This document shows positions 26,501 through 41,500 of a DNA stretch of 64,000 nucleotides, piece after piece. Position numbers and translations under genes: made by a program. Below the pieces are notes generated by a model that did not search any database, was not told the origin of the DNA, and saw only the letters and a list, made by a program, of their open reading frames with translations. Positions within the stretch are counted from its first letter, which is position 1. Each line of letters begins with the position of its first letter. Source of the stretch: Arcuatula senhousia (Eukaryota > Mollusca > Bivalvia > Mytilida > Mytilidae); the NCBI GenBank assembly GCA_963971305.1, contig OZ020314.1:930001-994000 (forward strand), read 5' to 3'.

Positions 26501-29500
26501 TATTTTATTATTAGTAGACATTTTTAACTGTTTAGGTTTACTATCTGCATGCAATGTTATGTGTCATCATTATGCACCCATTACATTACTGTGGTTTCAT
26601 TATTATTCGTGGGGTATCAATTATCGTGGTTTTCGTGGGTGGCCTAGACCCACGAAATTAAATACCCCACGAAAAGGAAATTTAATATTGATCTGTATGC
26701 TGCAGACTTCAGAACCACGAATTTTAGAATCCACGAAATTGTCCTTTTTCATCAAACCACGAAAATTGATATCCACGAAAATAAATGAATCCACAGTATT
26801 CATCATGTTCATAGAGGGTAAAATGGCTAAGACCCCTATAGACAGAAAAATGATAAGTTTCTAGTACATTGTAATACCAAAAGTGTATTGTTGTTTATAA
26901 CGTTAAATTTTGCAAATCCTTTTCAAACACTGCCACACAAAGTTTTGTTTCAATTGGTGTCCATCCGTCCCCAAAGGTTTCCAGATGATAACTTAAAAAC
27001 ACATCTAGAATTATTTTGCTGTTAAGTAAAATAGATACAGGCCAAGTTCAATTTTCAAGATGATCCAAAAATATAATTGAAATTTTGCCACTTTGTAGAT
27101 TTTTAAAATTTGACAAAAATGACATTTTTGTTTAAAGAAAGATAACTCTTTCTTTTTCTCTCTCTCTCTCTCTCTATATATATACAAATACATTTAACTA
27201 TTGATGAATATTGTGGCAGAGTATTTTTAAATGTCCCATTAGATTCCCATGTTTTTTATCTGATAGGGCTCCTAATCAATGTACAACCCCTATGGTTTTC
27301 ATGTGTTCCATTTGCACATCTGTCAATCAACAATTCATTTTACCAAAACTGACAAACCAGTAGCATAAATGCTTATTAAAAATTTTCATAAAAATTGTTA
27401 GAAATTTTTGGTAAACCTTAGATGTTTTGCTGATGGACCGGCATCTTCTTGATTTTGTCAGCAGCCTAGTAGTAGTAGAAAATAATAAGATGTTGAATAA
27501 GTGTACACGACATAGCCCACAATCAAGCGGCAATTCAGAAAAACCTCAGGCCTTCAGGTAGTGCCTAATTCTATTTAAATACTTGCCTTAAAACCTCTGT
27601 TGTTTATTTTGTAGGTTTCAAGGTGGTTTTTAATGCCATGCCAGCAGCGTTCTCTGTTCTGAATATTGTTGTTTATTTTGTAGGTTTCAAGGTGGTTTTT
27701 AATGCCATGCCAGCAGCGTTCTCTGTTCTGAATATTGTTGTTTATTTTGTAGGTTTCAAGGTGGTTTTTAATGCCATGCCAGCAGCGTTCTCTGTTCTGA
27801 ATATCCCACCTGTCTACGCCATGCTGTTTTTCTTGTCAATGTTCATAGCAGGAGTTATGTTTCTGGTAAGTATGCTGTACAAAAAAATACTGGGCCAAGA
27901 TCCATGTCTTTGCTGTACCTCAGGGGTCCAAAATAACACTGGTCCAAGATCCATGTCTTTACTGTACTTAAGTAGTACATAATAACACTGGTCCAATGTC
28001 CATGTCTTTGCTGTACCTCAGGGGTCCAAAATAACACTGGTCCAAGGTCCATGTCTTTATTGTACCTCAGGGGTCCAAAATAACACTGGTCAAAGGTCCA
28101 TGTCTTTACTGTACCTCAGGGGTCCAAAATAACACTGGTCCAAGGTCCATGTCTTTACTGTACCTCGGGGGTCCAAAATAACACTGGTCCAATGTCCATG
28201 TCTTTACTGTACCTCAGGGGTCCAAAATAATACTGGTCCAAGATCCATGTCTTTGCTGTACCTCAGGGGTCCAAAATAACACTGGTCCAAGGTCCATGTC
28301 TTTACTGTACCTTGGGGGTCCAAAATAACACTGGTCCAATGTCCATGTCTTTACTGTACCTCAGGGGTCCAAAATAATACTGGTCCAAGGTCCATGTCTT
28401 TACTGTACCTCAGGGGTCCAAAATAATACTTGTCCAAGGTCCATATCTTTACTGTACTTAAGTAGTACATAATAACACTGGTCCAATGTCCATGTCTTTG
28501 CTGTACCTCAGGGGTCCAAAATAACACTGGTCCAAGGTCCATGTCTTTGCTGTACCTCAGGGGTCCAAAATAACACTGGTCCAAGGTCCATGTCTATAAT
28601 GTTCATTTGGGGTCTTAAATAATACTGGTCCAAGGTCCATGTCTATAATGTTCATTTGGGGTCTAAAATAATACTTGTCCAAGGTCAATGTCTTTACTGC
28701 ACCTTAGGGGTCCCAAATAACACTGGTCCAAAGTATACCGTATAGCAGGTAATTTTCACGGCGTGCAAATTTCGTGATTTTATACCAAATGTCCAAGTTG
28801 TTATATACGCGGACATTTATTTTCGCAATTTTATAATATTCCCAACACAAATGAATGTTTATTCTATTTTACGCGGATTCTAAATTTCGCGATAGAGTAA
28901 TGGTCGCGAATATAGAACCTCCCGAAAATTTCCCACTATATGGTATGTCTTTACTGTACTTAAGTAGTACATAAAAACACTGGTCCTAATCCATGTCTTT
29001 GCTGTACCTCAGGGGTCCAAAATAACACTTGTCTAGGGTCCATGTATTTACTGTACATCAAGGGTCCAAAATAACACAGGTCCAAGGTCATGCCAAAAGG
29101 CTTGAGGAAACTTAAGAGGTCAACTCTAAGGTCCATCCCGGGCCTAGGTGGCCAAGTGGTCTAAGGGGCTGGTTTAAATACCACACTATTGATCACGACC
29201 TGATCACCTTTCAGCTGGTGTTTCGAGTCCTGTTTGTAATATACAAAAAGGGACTTACCCAACTGTATGTGACTAGGTTTGTCAGTTACCTGCCCAAGGT
29301 AGGTGGTTTCTTCCATGTACTCCTGTTTCCTGGATGCAGACCCCATTTATTTTTTACATTCATTTCAACCAAATTTTAACCAAAAATAAGGGCGAATAAA
29401 AAATATTGCACCATCTGGATTTAAAAAATGTTTTACACACCTCATTTATATGTTATTCTTGTTAAAATTTCCAGCTGCCAGTAATCTGATTCACCTCAAT

Positions 29501-32500
29501 CGCCTACATGGGCCATATTGTTTGTATTATAAATTTCTTTTCTATTACAGTGTATATCGGTGATGACGATTGTTGACAATATAACAGAGAGTTTAACCAA
29601 GCGATGTACAAGTCTGACCGATCGTAGATGTTGTACAACATTTGTGACAAGTTTCATTACAATACTGTTACTGATTGGATTTGGAGTGTTACATATGTCA
29701 AAGGTAAGGTCAGAGTTCAAAGGTCATGTGTCAAAGGTAGGTTCTAAGTTCAGATGTCATTTGTCAAAGGTACAAATGTAGGTATAGAAATCAGGTGTCA
29801 TGTTAAAGGAAGTTTCTAAGTTAAAGGAAGTTTATAAGTTGTGTTGGTCATTTTTCAAAGGTTGGTTCAGAGTTCAGGAATCATGTCAAAAGTAGGTTCT
29901 GAGTTCAGGGGTCATATGTCAAAGGTAGGTTCACAGTTTGGAGGTTAAAGGTCAAGAACCAAATGCAAGAAAGTAACGATGTTGCCTTGTTGCTGGCTTT
30001 TGTATGTTGTGCCATATGCATTACATCTCATTATCTTCTAAGCCCAGTCATTACACACCTGTATTTTATGTGTACTTAATATTGATTTAACAAAATAATG
30101 AAATAATATTGGCCATAATTCTTGGTTATAAAATGATAAATGTTGGTCAGAGGCGGAGGAGTAAAAATTTGTAAAAGTTTTCTCAACAACTACTCATCAC
30201 ATCTTCTTGATCTTCTTTTAGCTCACCTGACCCGAAGGGTCATGTAAGCTTTTGTCATCATTTGCCGTCCGTTGTCCATCTGTTAACTTTTCTTAAAAAA
30301 TCTTCTTCTCTGAAACCTCTGAAGGGATTGCTTTGAAACTTTGTACACTTGATCTTTGGGATCTTTGGGATGTCCTCTACCAATATATGAAATTTTTGCA
30401 TGCAGACCAACCAACATGGCCGCCATTGCTGAAAATAGAATAGGAGGGTCAGACCATAGTTTTTAGCTTATATCTCAAAAAGTATAAGAGATAGATGAAA
30501 ACCTGAAGAAATCTTCCTTCTTCAGCATCAAAAGCACTACCAAACTCTTCATTTTGTCAAAGTTGTGGGACGACTCATAGGAGTTATTTCCACTTAATCA
30601 TCAAAATTAACCATTTTCATAGTTTTCAGACTTTACCTTCTAAGTCGTAAGTGCTAGAGGAAAAATTAGCATTGCAAAATTGTTCAGCTAATTTAGAACT
30701 ACAAAATGGTTTCAGGGTCAAAATTATCAGATCAATCTTTGATTCTATCTGCTAATGGATGACTCTGTTCCTAGATTTGTTATAGTGATACTTTACTTTT
30801 TATACGACCGCAAAAAATTTGCGGACGTATTATGGTATGATGCTGTCGTCGTCGTCGTTGTCGTCGTCGTCGTCGTTGTCGTCGGTGTCTGTTAACTTTT
30901 TAGTGTTTCCACAATAACTTTAGTTCCAGTTATCCGATTGCTATGAAACTTTACAATGATGTTCCTTACCATAAAAGGATGCATGGGATTGATTTTGGGG
31001 GTCCCCCCATTTTTCGTTTAGAAATTAGGGGCCAAAAAAGGGCCAAAAATACTACTTTTTTGTTTGTTTCCACAATAACTTTAGTTCTAGTTATCCAATT
31101 GCTATGAAATTTGACAGTGATGTTCCTTACCATACAAGGATGAATGGGATTGATTTTGGGGGTCCCCCCTTTTTTTGTTTCGAAATTAGGGGCCCAAAAG
31201 GGGGAAAAAATTCAAATATTTTACTTGTTTCCACCATAACTTTGGTCCTAGTTGGCCTATTGCTGTGAAATTTGTCAAGAATGTGTCTTACAATAAAATA
31301 ATGAACCTGATGAATTTTTGTGCCCCCCTTTTTCTCCGTTGTGTAATTAGGGGTCAAAAGGGGCCAAAATAAAAACTTTTTTATTTGTGGTCCGATTTCG
31401 AAATTTTTTTTTACATGTTTGTTCTTGTCAAATAGCGGATACAAAATTAAGAATTAATTTTTGCGACCCCCCCCTTTTTCCCCCTATTACGTAATTAGGG
31501 GCCAAATGGGGCCAAAATCGAAACTTTTTTATTTGTGGTCCGATTTTGAAATTTTTTTTTGCAAGTTTATTTTTGTCAAGTAGCGAATCCAAATTTGAGA
31601 ATTTATTTTTGCGACCCCCACCCCTTTTTCACCTGTTACATAATAAGGGGCCAAAAGGGGCCGAAATTGAAACTTTTTTATTTCTGGTCCGATTTTGAAA
31701 TTTTTTTTTGCATGTTTGTTCTTGTCAAATAGTGGATACAAAATTAAGAATTAATTTTTGCGACCCCCCCCCTTTTTCCCCTTATTACGTAAATAGGGGC
31801 CAAATGGGGCCGAAATTGAAACTTTTTTATTTCTGGTCCGATTTTGAAAAATTTTTTTGCATGTTTGTTCTTGTCAAATAGCGAATACAAAATTAAGAAT
31901 TAATTTTTGCGACCCCCCCTTTTTCCCCCTATTACGTAATTAGGGGCCAAATGGGGCTTTTTTATTTGTGGTCCGATTTTGAAAATTTTTTTTGCAAATT
32001 TATTCTTGTCAGGTAGCGATTCTAAATTTAAGAATAAATTTTTGGGGCTGTAATCATAATTTTAAAAAAAATTCTGGTTCGATTTTTAATTTTTTCCCCA
32101 AGCATTATTCTTTTAAAGAGTAGAATACAACATTCAAAATTTATATTTTTAGCCCCTGGGTTGAAAGTCCATCAGAGAAGCATGTGTCAAAAACCTTTGT
32201 CAGTCCACCATGGGCTGCATGTGTCCAGAACAATAGACTATCCATATTAGGCCTAAAACGTACAGGGTTCAACATGTTGCGGTCGTATCATGCTGCGCTC
32301 GGTGAAGCTTTTTATTCAGGTTGGGGTGTATTTGATTGTGTTAATGGACAACTCCGTTCCTAGAATTAGATTCATTATAGTGATGCTTTACTTTGCAGGT
32401 TGGGGTGTATTTAATTGTGCTAATGGATAACTCCGTTCCAAGAGTTAGATTCATCATTGTGATACTACTGGCTATAGCATTGATTCTCATTTATGGTAAG

Positions 32501-35500
32501 TTTATGACTGTGTAAGGAATGTGCAGAACAAAACTTTTATTATAGTCTGTTTGGGTTTTATAAATCAACGAAAAATGGTTTGTAAATTTATGTCTTGCAA
32601 AATATTTTAACTTTTTTAGTATGTCATGATTTTTAATGGCATATGAACTCTAAATTTTTGCATGATCATTAATAAAAATGTTTTCCATAGACCTTAATAG
32701 TGAAAATGGACCAAAAATTCATAGAAATCCATGGGAGTACAACCTAGTGATCAGGAACAGCATTTGCTCCGTAAACCTTTAAAAATCCTTTGTGAAGCTA
32801 ATTGGTCATCTAACCTCCTATTGTTAGTCCTTCAATTATGTTCAGGTGGTCCCAACACCTGGCTGTTCTGTCAGATAAACACACCATTTTAGGTATTATT
32901 AAAATTGGTGAAATAATTAGCATTAGACCATATGGAAAACTTTTTTGTTTTAGAAGATAACATCTTTTTTTTTTGTCACCAGAGTTCGTATATTAATAAA
33001 AAGTTTATTTGTGTTTAAAAAGTAAATTTCATTTGAGAGACTAAAAGTTTTTAAAAAAAATTCGTTGATTTATAGAACTCAAATGAACTATATAAGGGGG
33101 TTTGCTCCTGTATCTTAAAGTAAATAAAAATGGATAAAATTGCATCTATTTAAAAGAATATGGACAAATGATCAAAATAAGCAAGAAAAAAAATGTAGGT
33201 CCATGTGCTTGTTTTTATGTTATAAACCTTTATAATTTTGGTGGGAAATACGTTCTCTCTATGTTTTTCTTTACTTTTGCATTGCCACAGGTTGGTATCA
33301 TTAAACTCTTTAAAATGTATGACAGAATAAATAAAATTTCATTAAAGATTGTGAACTGGTGGACATATTTTTAAATAAGAAAAAGAAAATAGGGGGTTCA
33401 TGGGCAAAAAATTACAATCATAATAGATGGATAAACCCCGAGGATATCGAAAATCTGACAAAAATCTCAAAATATGGGGAGCAAACCTCCTTAAAAACAG
33501 GGGCTTAATGAAAGCTAAGAGAAAAGGAAGTTTGTCATATAGGATTGTAAGAAGTATTTTCATTGAAGATAATGAGACATTAGTTTTATTATTCAATAAA
33601 AAGTTCAATATGAATTGATGCATCCTTTTGTGAGCTTTTTCAATTTATTCCTAGTTAAGTGTACAGTTTGTTTAACAGCAATGGTTAGGGTATGGGTTAA
33701 GCATATGATGTTTTTTTTTTGTTTTTAGTGAAGCAGTCATTTTCCATTGGAGAACGAGTTATCATCAGTATCTGGTGTGGACTGGCGTCTATTTCTGCAG
33801 CTGTAAGTGAATTCCATATATACTGTTAAACGGGAAATTCGTGGCAGTTTTATTTTCGTGATGATGTTGCTAGCGCAAAAATTAAACGGTGCGAATAAAC
33901 TTTTCTTCTATTGTAGTCTATGGACAATAACATTTCAGCACAAATTTAAAACTTCGTGAACTAAAATTCAGTCATCATTTTGCTAAAAATAAGACGGCGC
34001 GAAAATTTTCCGGTTAATTAGTATATGGTCTGTATTAAAAAAAGTATATGTAAGAAATTGCAGAAATAACTCTTGAAATTAAAGGTTTGATCTTGTGATA
34101 GCAACCTACATGAACAAGCAGTAATAGTTCAAAATCATAGAAATAACTCTTGAAATTAAAGGTTTAATCTTGTGACCTACATGAACAAGCAGTAATAGTT
34201 CAACTCCAGAAGTTAATGACCCATTCCAGTCATGTTTTCATGGGAGATTCCCGGTTTCAAGACTCTATCTCCAGTCTCCCGTTTTATGTCTAAAATCTCC
34301 CAATTACCGCTTTTCTATAAAAAAAAATTAATGAATTGTCTATTGAAAAGTCACGAAAATCGTCATTTTGATTTTCCTTGGGCAGTGTTACAAAGATCAA
34401 ATGCAATTAATTACTTGTTGATTGTTGGTGATTCCGCCTGTCACCCAAGCTATTTAACGAAGCCATATCAAGCTTTCAGTGTTAATTGTCAAATTGACAT
34501 GGTATTACCCTTAATTAGACACCTTACATATCGTCAACATGACAGGTAATTATATGAAGTTGAATTATGTCCCTTTAAAAATACTAAAATTCTTCAAAAT
34601 CGACAATTTTTCCAAATATTGTAGTTTTTTGCTTTTAATTATGCAAAGTAATATATAACATTTGGATTAATGGAATAATTTTGAAATATTAAACCATTAA
34701 AAATATTATTTTTGTATTTTATTTTTTAAAATTCACCTTGGTTATCAAATACAATTTCACAACCAGTTTTATAAATAAACGGGTGAAAATGGAAATTTCA
34801 AAGATGAATGATTCTGATGTTATTTAAGGTAGAATTTTTATTGAAAAAAGAAAGTAATGATCTGCTGATCATGTTTGTCTCAATAAAAGACTTTCTTAAA
34901 GCAAAAATGCTTAAAAAATCTTGGTTTCAATTAAAATTTGCAATCATTTTGCAGTCTTACATGATACTCCGGTATGTGGATAAGAATCTCCCTGAGCCTG
35001 CACAACATACATGTATACTACGATTAAACTTTTTATATCAAAAATAGGGGTTGGTTGTGCCCTTTGATTATTTCATTAGTACATATGCAATTATGTCTGC
35101 AGTTTGCTAATCAACCTAATTAATTAATCCCTGTATTCGTCATCGTTTCAGAAATACCCCCATTTTTAGAAATGTTTGAAATTATTTTCCCTGTTTTCTG
35201 ACAATTTCATAAAAACCCACAAAACTTGATTGCGGTAACGAAGTGGACAAAAATACAAGATATGGTTTAAACTAGATTGGATATTTGGTTAATTTACAGA
35301 TTAAGTAATAAACAATAAAAGATAATAAACTTAAAACTTATTTAGAGTTAAATATACCGTAGAACTGTTAATTTTCGAATAGCATAACCATGAAAGGTCA
35401 TACAAATTCAATATTTTTATTGTATGGTCTATTATTTTAAAGCAAAGCAACGATTGAATTTCCCGCGAATTGCGAGTTTTTTCTAGTGGTGTTTATTTTT

Positions 35501-38500
35501 CCTAACTTATTCAATATGCCAGGGCTTGTACAAATTTTCTGATTTTTGAGCAGAGCTCTGTGTTGTCATAAAGTTATCTGATTTTTGAGTTTTGTTATCG
35601 TCTAGACAGGGATAATCGGTCAGACAATATTCCTACTAGAGGATCTATTATAGAATATTCATCGTGTATAATTATTTTTTCAATGTTTTAAATATTATAC
35701 AGGTTGTCTTAACAAAGAGGTACATCTTTATACCTCTATAAATAAATACTATATACATGATATAAATGTGCACTACATTCATATATCGATACACTAAAGT
35801 TGGTGTACACTTTGGCATTGTTGACCTTTTACCTTTACTTAAATCAATACGTCATATATATATACAATTGGATGGAGCTTAATTATGGATTTCATAACAA
35901 ATGTTTAAGTGGACGGAGCAAACGAACAAAATTGATATGTTTCAAAAACAGATTGTTCTTTATTTTAGTGCTAAGATTTAGCTCTGCTTTTTAACGCTTA
36001 AGCAATTTGATTTTATAGGTCACCAAGTTTTTAAAGTTACAAGAAAATGTGTCTCATACTGTCATGACTGTCCCTAAAAATTTTTCCTTCATTATTTAAG
36101 GCACTGGTAGAAAAATTCAAAATTAAGTTGAACATATTGGTTTGTGATTGTTTTGATTAGTGTTTTGCTTATTTATGTACTGAGATGATCATCTTTTTAT
36201 CCCTATTATCTTTTCACAACCGTGTTGCATTGTGTCCCTAAGATCGTTTTGAATCATTTCCTCCGTCTACATTAGGTTAGATGTTATCGTACAATGAGAA
36301 TGTTTTTATTATTACAGGGACTGTGGATCTATAACTTTCAGTCTACATTAGATCAGACGTTATCGTACCATGAGAATGTTTTATTACAGGGACTGTGGAT
36401 CTATAACTTTCAGTCTACATTAAATCAGACGTTATCGTACAATGAGAATGTTTTTATTATTACAGGGACTGTGGATCTATAACTTTCAGTCTTCATTAGG
36501 TCAGACGATATCGTACAATGAGAATGTTTTTATTATTACAGGGACTGTGGATCTATAACTTTCAGTCTACATTAGGTCAGACGTTGTCGTACAATGAGAA
36601 TGTTTTTATTATTACAGGGACTGTGGATCTATAACTTTCAGTCTACATTAGATCAGACGTTATCGTACAATGAGAATGTTTTTATTATTACAGGGACTGT
36701 GGATCTATAACTTTCAGTCTACATTAGATCAGATGTTATCGTACAATGAGAATGTTTTCATTATTACAGGGACTGTGGATCTATAACTTTCAGTCTACAT
36801 TAGATCAGACGTTATCGTACAATGAGAATGTTTTTATTATTACAGGGACTGTGGATCTATAACTTTCAGTCTACATTAGGTCAGACGTTATCGTACAATG
36901 AGAATGTTTTATTACAGGGACTGTTGATCTATAACTTTCAGTCTACATTAGATCAGACGTTATCGTACAATGAGAATGTTTTTATTATTACAGGGACTGT
37001 GGATCTATAACTTTCAGTCTACATTAGATCAGACGTTATCGTACAATGAGAATGTTTTTATCATGGCCCGACCACGTATGTGGATCGGACATATAGTTTT
37101 ACCCTTGTCTGTCCGTCCGTCCGTCCGTCCGTCCGTAACACTTTGGTTAAGTTCTTGGTTAAGGTCCATTACTCGGATACTAGATTTTGGGGGTCAACGA
37201 TATTTCACCACCAGATGGGTCTTGGGTAGGGCTACACCACCCACTAGAAATTAGGTCACTGTGACCTATATTTTATGCATGAATGACTTCGGTTAAGTTC
37301 TTGGTTAAGGTCCATAACTTGGATACTAGATGTTGGGGGTCAATGATATTTCACTACTAGATGTGTCTTAGGTAAGGTGACACCACCCACTGAAAATGAG
37401 GTCACTGTGACCTATATTTTACGCATGAATGACTTTGGTTAAGTTCTTGGTTAAGGTCCATAACTTGGATACTAGATGTTGGGGGTCAATGATATTTCAC
37501 TACTAGATGTGTCTTAGGTAAGGTGACACCACCCACTAGAAATTAGGTCACTGTGACCTATATTTTACGCATGAATGAACTTGGTTAAGTTCTTGGTTAA
37601 GGTCCATATCTCAGATACTACATGTTGATGGTCAATGGTATTTCACCACTAGATGTGTCTTGGGTAACATGACACCACCCAATAAAAATTAGGTCACTGT
37701 GATCTATATTTTATGCATGAACGACTTCGGTTAAGTTCTTGGTTAAGGTCCATAACTTGGATACTGGATGTTGGGGGTCAATGATATTTCACCACTAGAT
37801 GTGTCTTGGGTAAAGTGACACCATCCACTAGAAATGAGGTCACTGTGACCTATATTTACGCATTAATGACTTTGGTTAAGTTCTTGGTTAAGGTCCATAT
37901 CTTGCAATTGAATACTACATGTTAGGGGTCAATAATATTTCACTTCTCGATGAGTCTTGGTACATGGCACCACCCATCAGAAATAAGGGCATAGCGACCT
38001 ATATTTTACATATGAACACTTTTGATCAATTTCTTGGTAAAGGTCCATATCCCAGGTAATACACATTGAGGGTCAATGATATTTCAAGAACGGGAGGGCC
38101 ATCCTGTGGCTCATAGACACATTATCTAGTTATTACAGGGACTGTGGATCTATAACTTTCAGTCTACATTAGATCAGATGTTATCGTACAATGAGAATGT
38201 TTTTATTATTACAGGGACTGTGGATCTATAACTTTCAGTCTACATTAGATCAGACGTTATCGTACAATGAGAATGTTTTTATTATTACAGGGACTGTGGA
38301 TCTATAACTTTCAGTCTACATTAGATCAGACGTTATTGTACAATGGGAATGTTTTTATTATTACAGGGACTGTGGATCTATAACTTTCAGTCTACATTAG
38401 GTCAGACATTATTGTACAATGAGAATGTTTTTATTATTACAGGGACTGTGGATCTATAACTTTCAGTCTACATTAGGTCAGATGTTATCGTACAATGAGA

Positions 38501-41500
38501 ATGTTTTTATTATTACAGGCACTGTGGATCTATAACTTTCAGTCTACATTAGGTCAGACGTTATTGTACAATGAGAATGTTTTTATTATTACAGGGACTG
38601 TGGATCTATAACTTTCAGTCTACATTAGGACAGACGTTATCATACAATGAGAATGTTTTTATTATTACAGGGACTGTGGATCTATACCTTTCAGTCTACA
38701 TTAGATCAGACGTTATCGTACTATGAGAATGTTTTTATTATTACAGGGACTGTGGATCTATAACTTTCAGTCTACATTAGGTTAGATGTTATCGTACAAT
38801 GAGAATGTTTTTATTATTACAGGGACTGTGGATCTATAACTTTCAGTCTACATTAGGTCAGACGTTATCGTACAATGAGAATGTTTTCATTATTACAGGG
38901 ACTGTGGATCTATAACTTTCAGTCTACATTAGGACAGACGTTATCGTACAATGAGAATGTTTTTATTATTACAGTGACTGTGGATCTATAACTTTCAGTC
39001 TACATTAGATCAGACGTTATCGTACAATGAGAATGTTTTTATTATTACAGGGACTGTGGATCTATAACTTTCAGTCTACATTAGGACAGACGTTATCGTA
39101 CAATGAGAATGTTTTCATTATTACAGGGACTGTGGATCTATAACTTTCAGTCTACATTAGGTCAGATGTTATCGTACAATGAGAATGTTTTTATTATTAC
39201 AGGGACTATGGATCTATAAATTTCAGTCTACATTAGGTCAGATGTTATCGTACAATGAGAATGTTTTCATTATTACAGGGACTGTGGATCTATAACTTTC
39301 AGTCTACATTAGGTCAGATGTTATCGTACAATGAGAATGTTTTTATTATTACAGGGACTATGGATCTATAAATTTCAGTCTACATTAGGTCAGATGTTAT
39401 CGTACAATGAGAATGTTTTCATTATTACAGGGACTGTGGATCTATAACTTTCAGTCTACATTAGGTCAGATGTTATCGTACAATGAGAATGTTTTTATTA
39501 TTACAGGGACTATGGATCTATAAATTTCAGTCTACATTAGGTCAGATGTTATCGTACAATGAGAATGTTTTTATTATTACAGGGACTGTGGATCTATAAC
39601 TTTCAGTCTACATTTGATCAGATGTTATCGTACAATGAGAATGTTTTTATTATTACAGGGACTGTGGATCTATAACTTTCAGTCTACATTAGATCAGACG
39701 TTATCGTACAATGAGAATGTTTTTATTATTACATGGACTGTGGATCTATAACTTTCATTCTACATTAGGTCAGACGTTATCGTACAATGAGAATGTTTTT
39801 ATTATTACAGAGACTGTGGATCTATAACTTTCAGTCTACATTAGATCAGACATTATCGTACAATGAGAATGTTTTTATTATTACAGGGACTGTGGATCTA
39901 TAACTTTCAGTCTACATTAGATCAGACATTATCGTACAATGAGAATGTTTTTATTATTACAGGGACTGTGGATCTATAACTTTCATTCTACATTAGGTCA
40001 GACGTTATCGTACAATGAGAATGTTACTGTGGATCTATAACTTTCAGTCTACATTAGATCAGACGTTATCGTACAATGAGAATGTTTTTATTATTACAGG
40101 GAGTGTGGATCTATAACTTTCAGTCTACATTAGATCAGACGTTATCCTACAATGAGAATGTTTTTATTATTACAGGGACTGTGGATCTATAACTTTCAGT
40201 CTACATTAGGTCAGACGTTATCGTACAATGAGAAAGTTTTCATTATTACAAGGACTGTGGATCTATAACTTTCAGTCTACATTGGGTCAGAAGTTATCGT
40301 ACAATGAGAATGTTTTTATTATTACAGGGACTATGGATCTATAACTTTCAGTCTACATTAGATCAGATGTTAATGTACAATGAGAATGTTTTTATTATTA
40401 CAGGGACTGTGGATCTATAACTTTCAGTCTACATTAGATCAGACGTTATCGTACAATGAGAATGTTTTTATTATTACTTGGACTGTGGATCTATAACTTT
40501 CAGTCTACATTAGATCAGACGTTATCGTACGATGAGAATGTTTTTATACAGGGACTGTGGATCTATAACTTTCAGTCTACATTAGATCAGATGTTATCGT
40601 ACAATGAGAATGTTTTTATTATTACAGGGACTGTGGATCTATAACTTTCAGTCTACATTAGATCAGACTTTATCGTACAATGAGAATGTTTTTATTAATA
40701 CAGGGACTGTGGATCTATTACTTTCAGTCTACATTAGATCAGACGTTATCGTACAATGAGAACCTTTTTATTATTACAGGGACTGTGGATCTATAACTTT
40801 CAGTCTACATTAGGTCAGACGTTATCGTACAATGAGAATGTTTTTATTATTACAGGGACTGTGGATCTATAACTTTCAGTCTACATTAGATCAGACGTTT
40901 TCGTACAATGAGAATGTTTTTATTATTACAGGGACTGTGGATCTATAACTTTCAGTTTACATTAGATCAGACGTTATCGTACAATGAGAACCTTTTTATT
41001 ATTACAGGGACTGTGGATCTATAACTTTCAGTCTACATTAGATCAGACGTTATCGTACAATGAGAATGTTTTTATTATTACAGGGACTGTGGATCTATAA
41101 CTTTCAGTCAACATTAGGTCAGATGTTATCGTACAATGAGAATGTTTTTATTATTACAGGGACTGTGGATCTATAACTTTCAGTCTACATTAGATCAGAC
41201 GTTATCGTACAATGAGAATGTTTTTATTATTACAGGGACTGTGGATCTATAACTTTCAGTCTACATTAGGTCAGACGTTATTGTACAATGAGAATGTTTT
41301 TATTATTACAGGGACTATGGATCTATAACTTTCAGTCTACATTAGATCAGACGTTATCGTACAATGAGAATGTTTTTATTATTACAGGGACTGTGGATCT
41401 ATAACTTTAAGTCTACATTAGATCAGACGTTATCGTACAATGAGAATGTTTTTATTATTACAGGGACTGTGGATCTATAACTTTCAGTCTACATTAGATC

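Larger units (their letters stand above)
25190..27598. other. Rest of intron 8, no exon apart from the listed elements
   Basis: A 60-bp duplication (AATGATCATCTGTACATACC) lies at 25,200-25,290 and a CT/TA simple repeat at about 27,150-27,185. The rest is AT-rich with worn dispersed modules. Confidence 0.55.

Noticed and set aside
26409..26864. 151-codon ORF in intron 8
   Set aside because: Its middle runs through a TACTGTGG-family MITE-like element and the rest is AT-rich intron.
29138..29230. Possible tRNA gene
   Set aside because: A and B box-like motifs are present, but spacing is longer than usual, paired stems are not visible and a SINE-type tail follows.
31127..31741. Minus-strand ORFs of 105 and 70 codons in intron 10
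   Set aside because: They lie in tandem units of the 1.5-kb non-autonomous element and share sequence with its other copy near 1,626-1,829.
34232..34549. 105-codon ORF in intron 12
   Set aside because: No recognisable motif, no splice context that fits the host gene, and sequence near its start resembles a dispersed repeat.
36294..40644. Several 62-codon ORFs with repeated GLWIYNFQSTL
   Set aside because: They are internal copies of exon 13's start read until the stop in the next unit, not separate genes.
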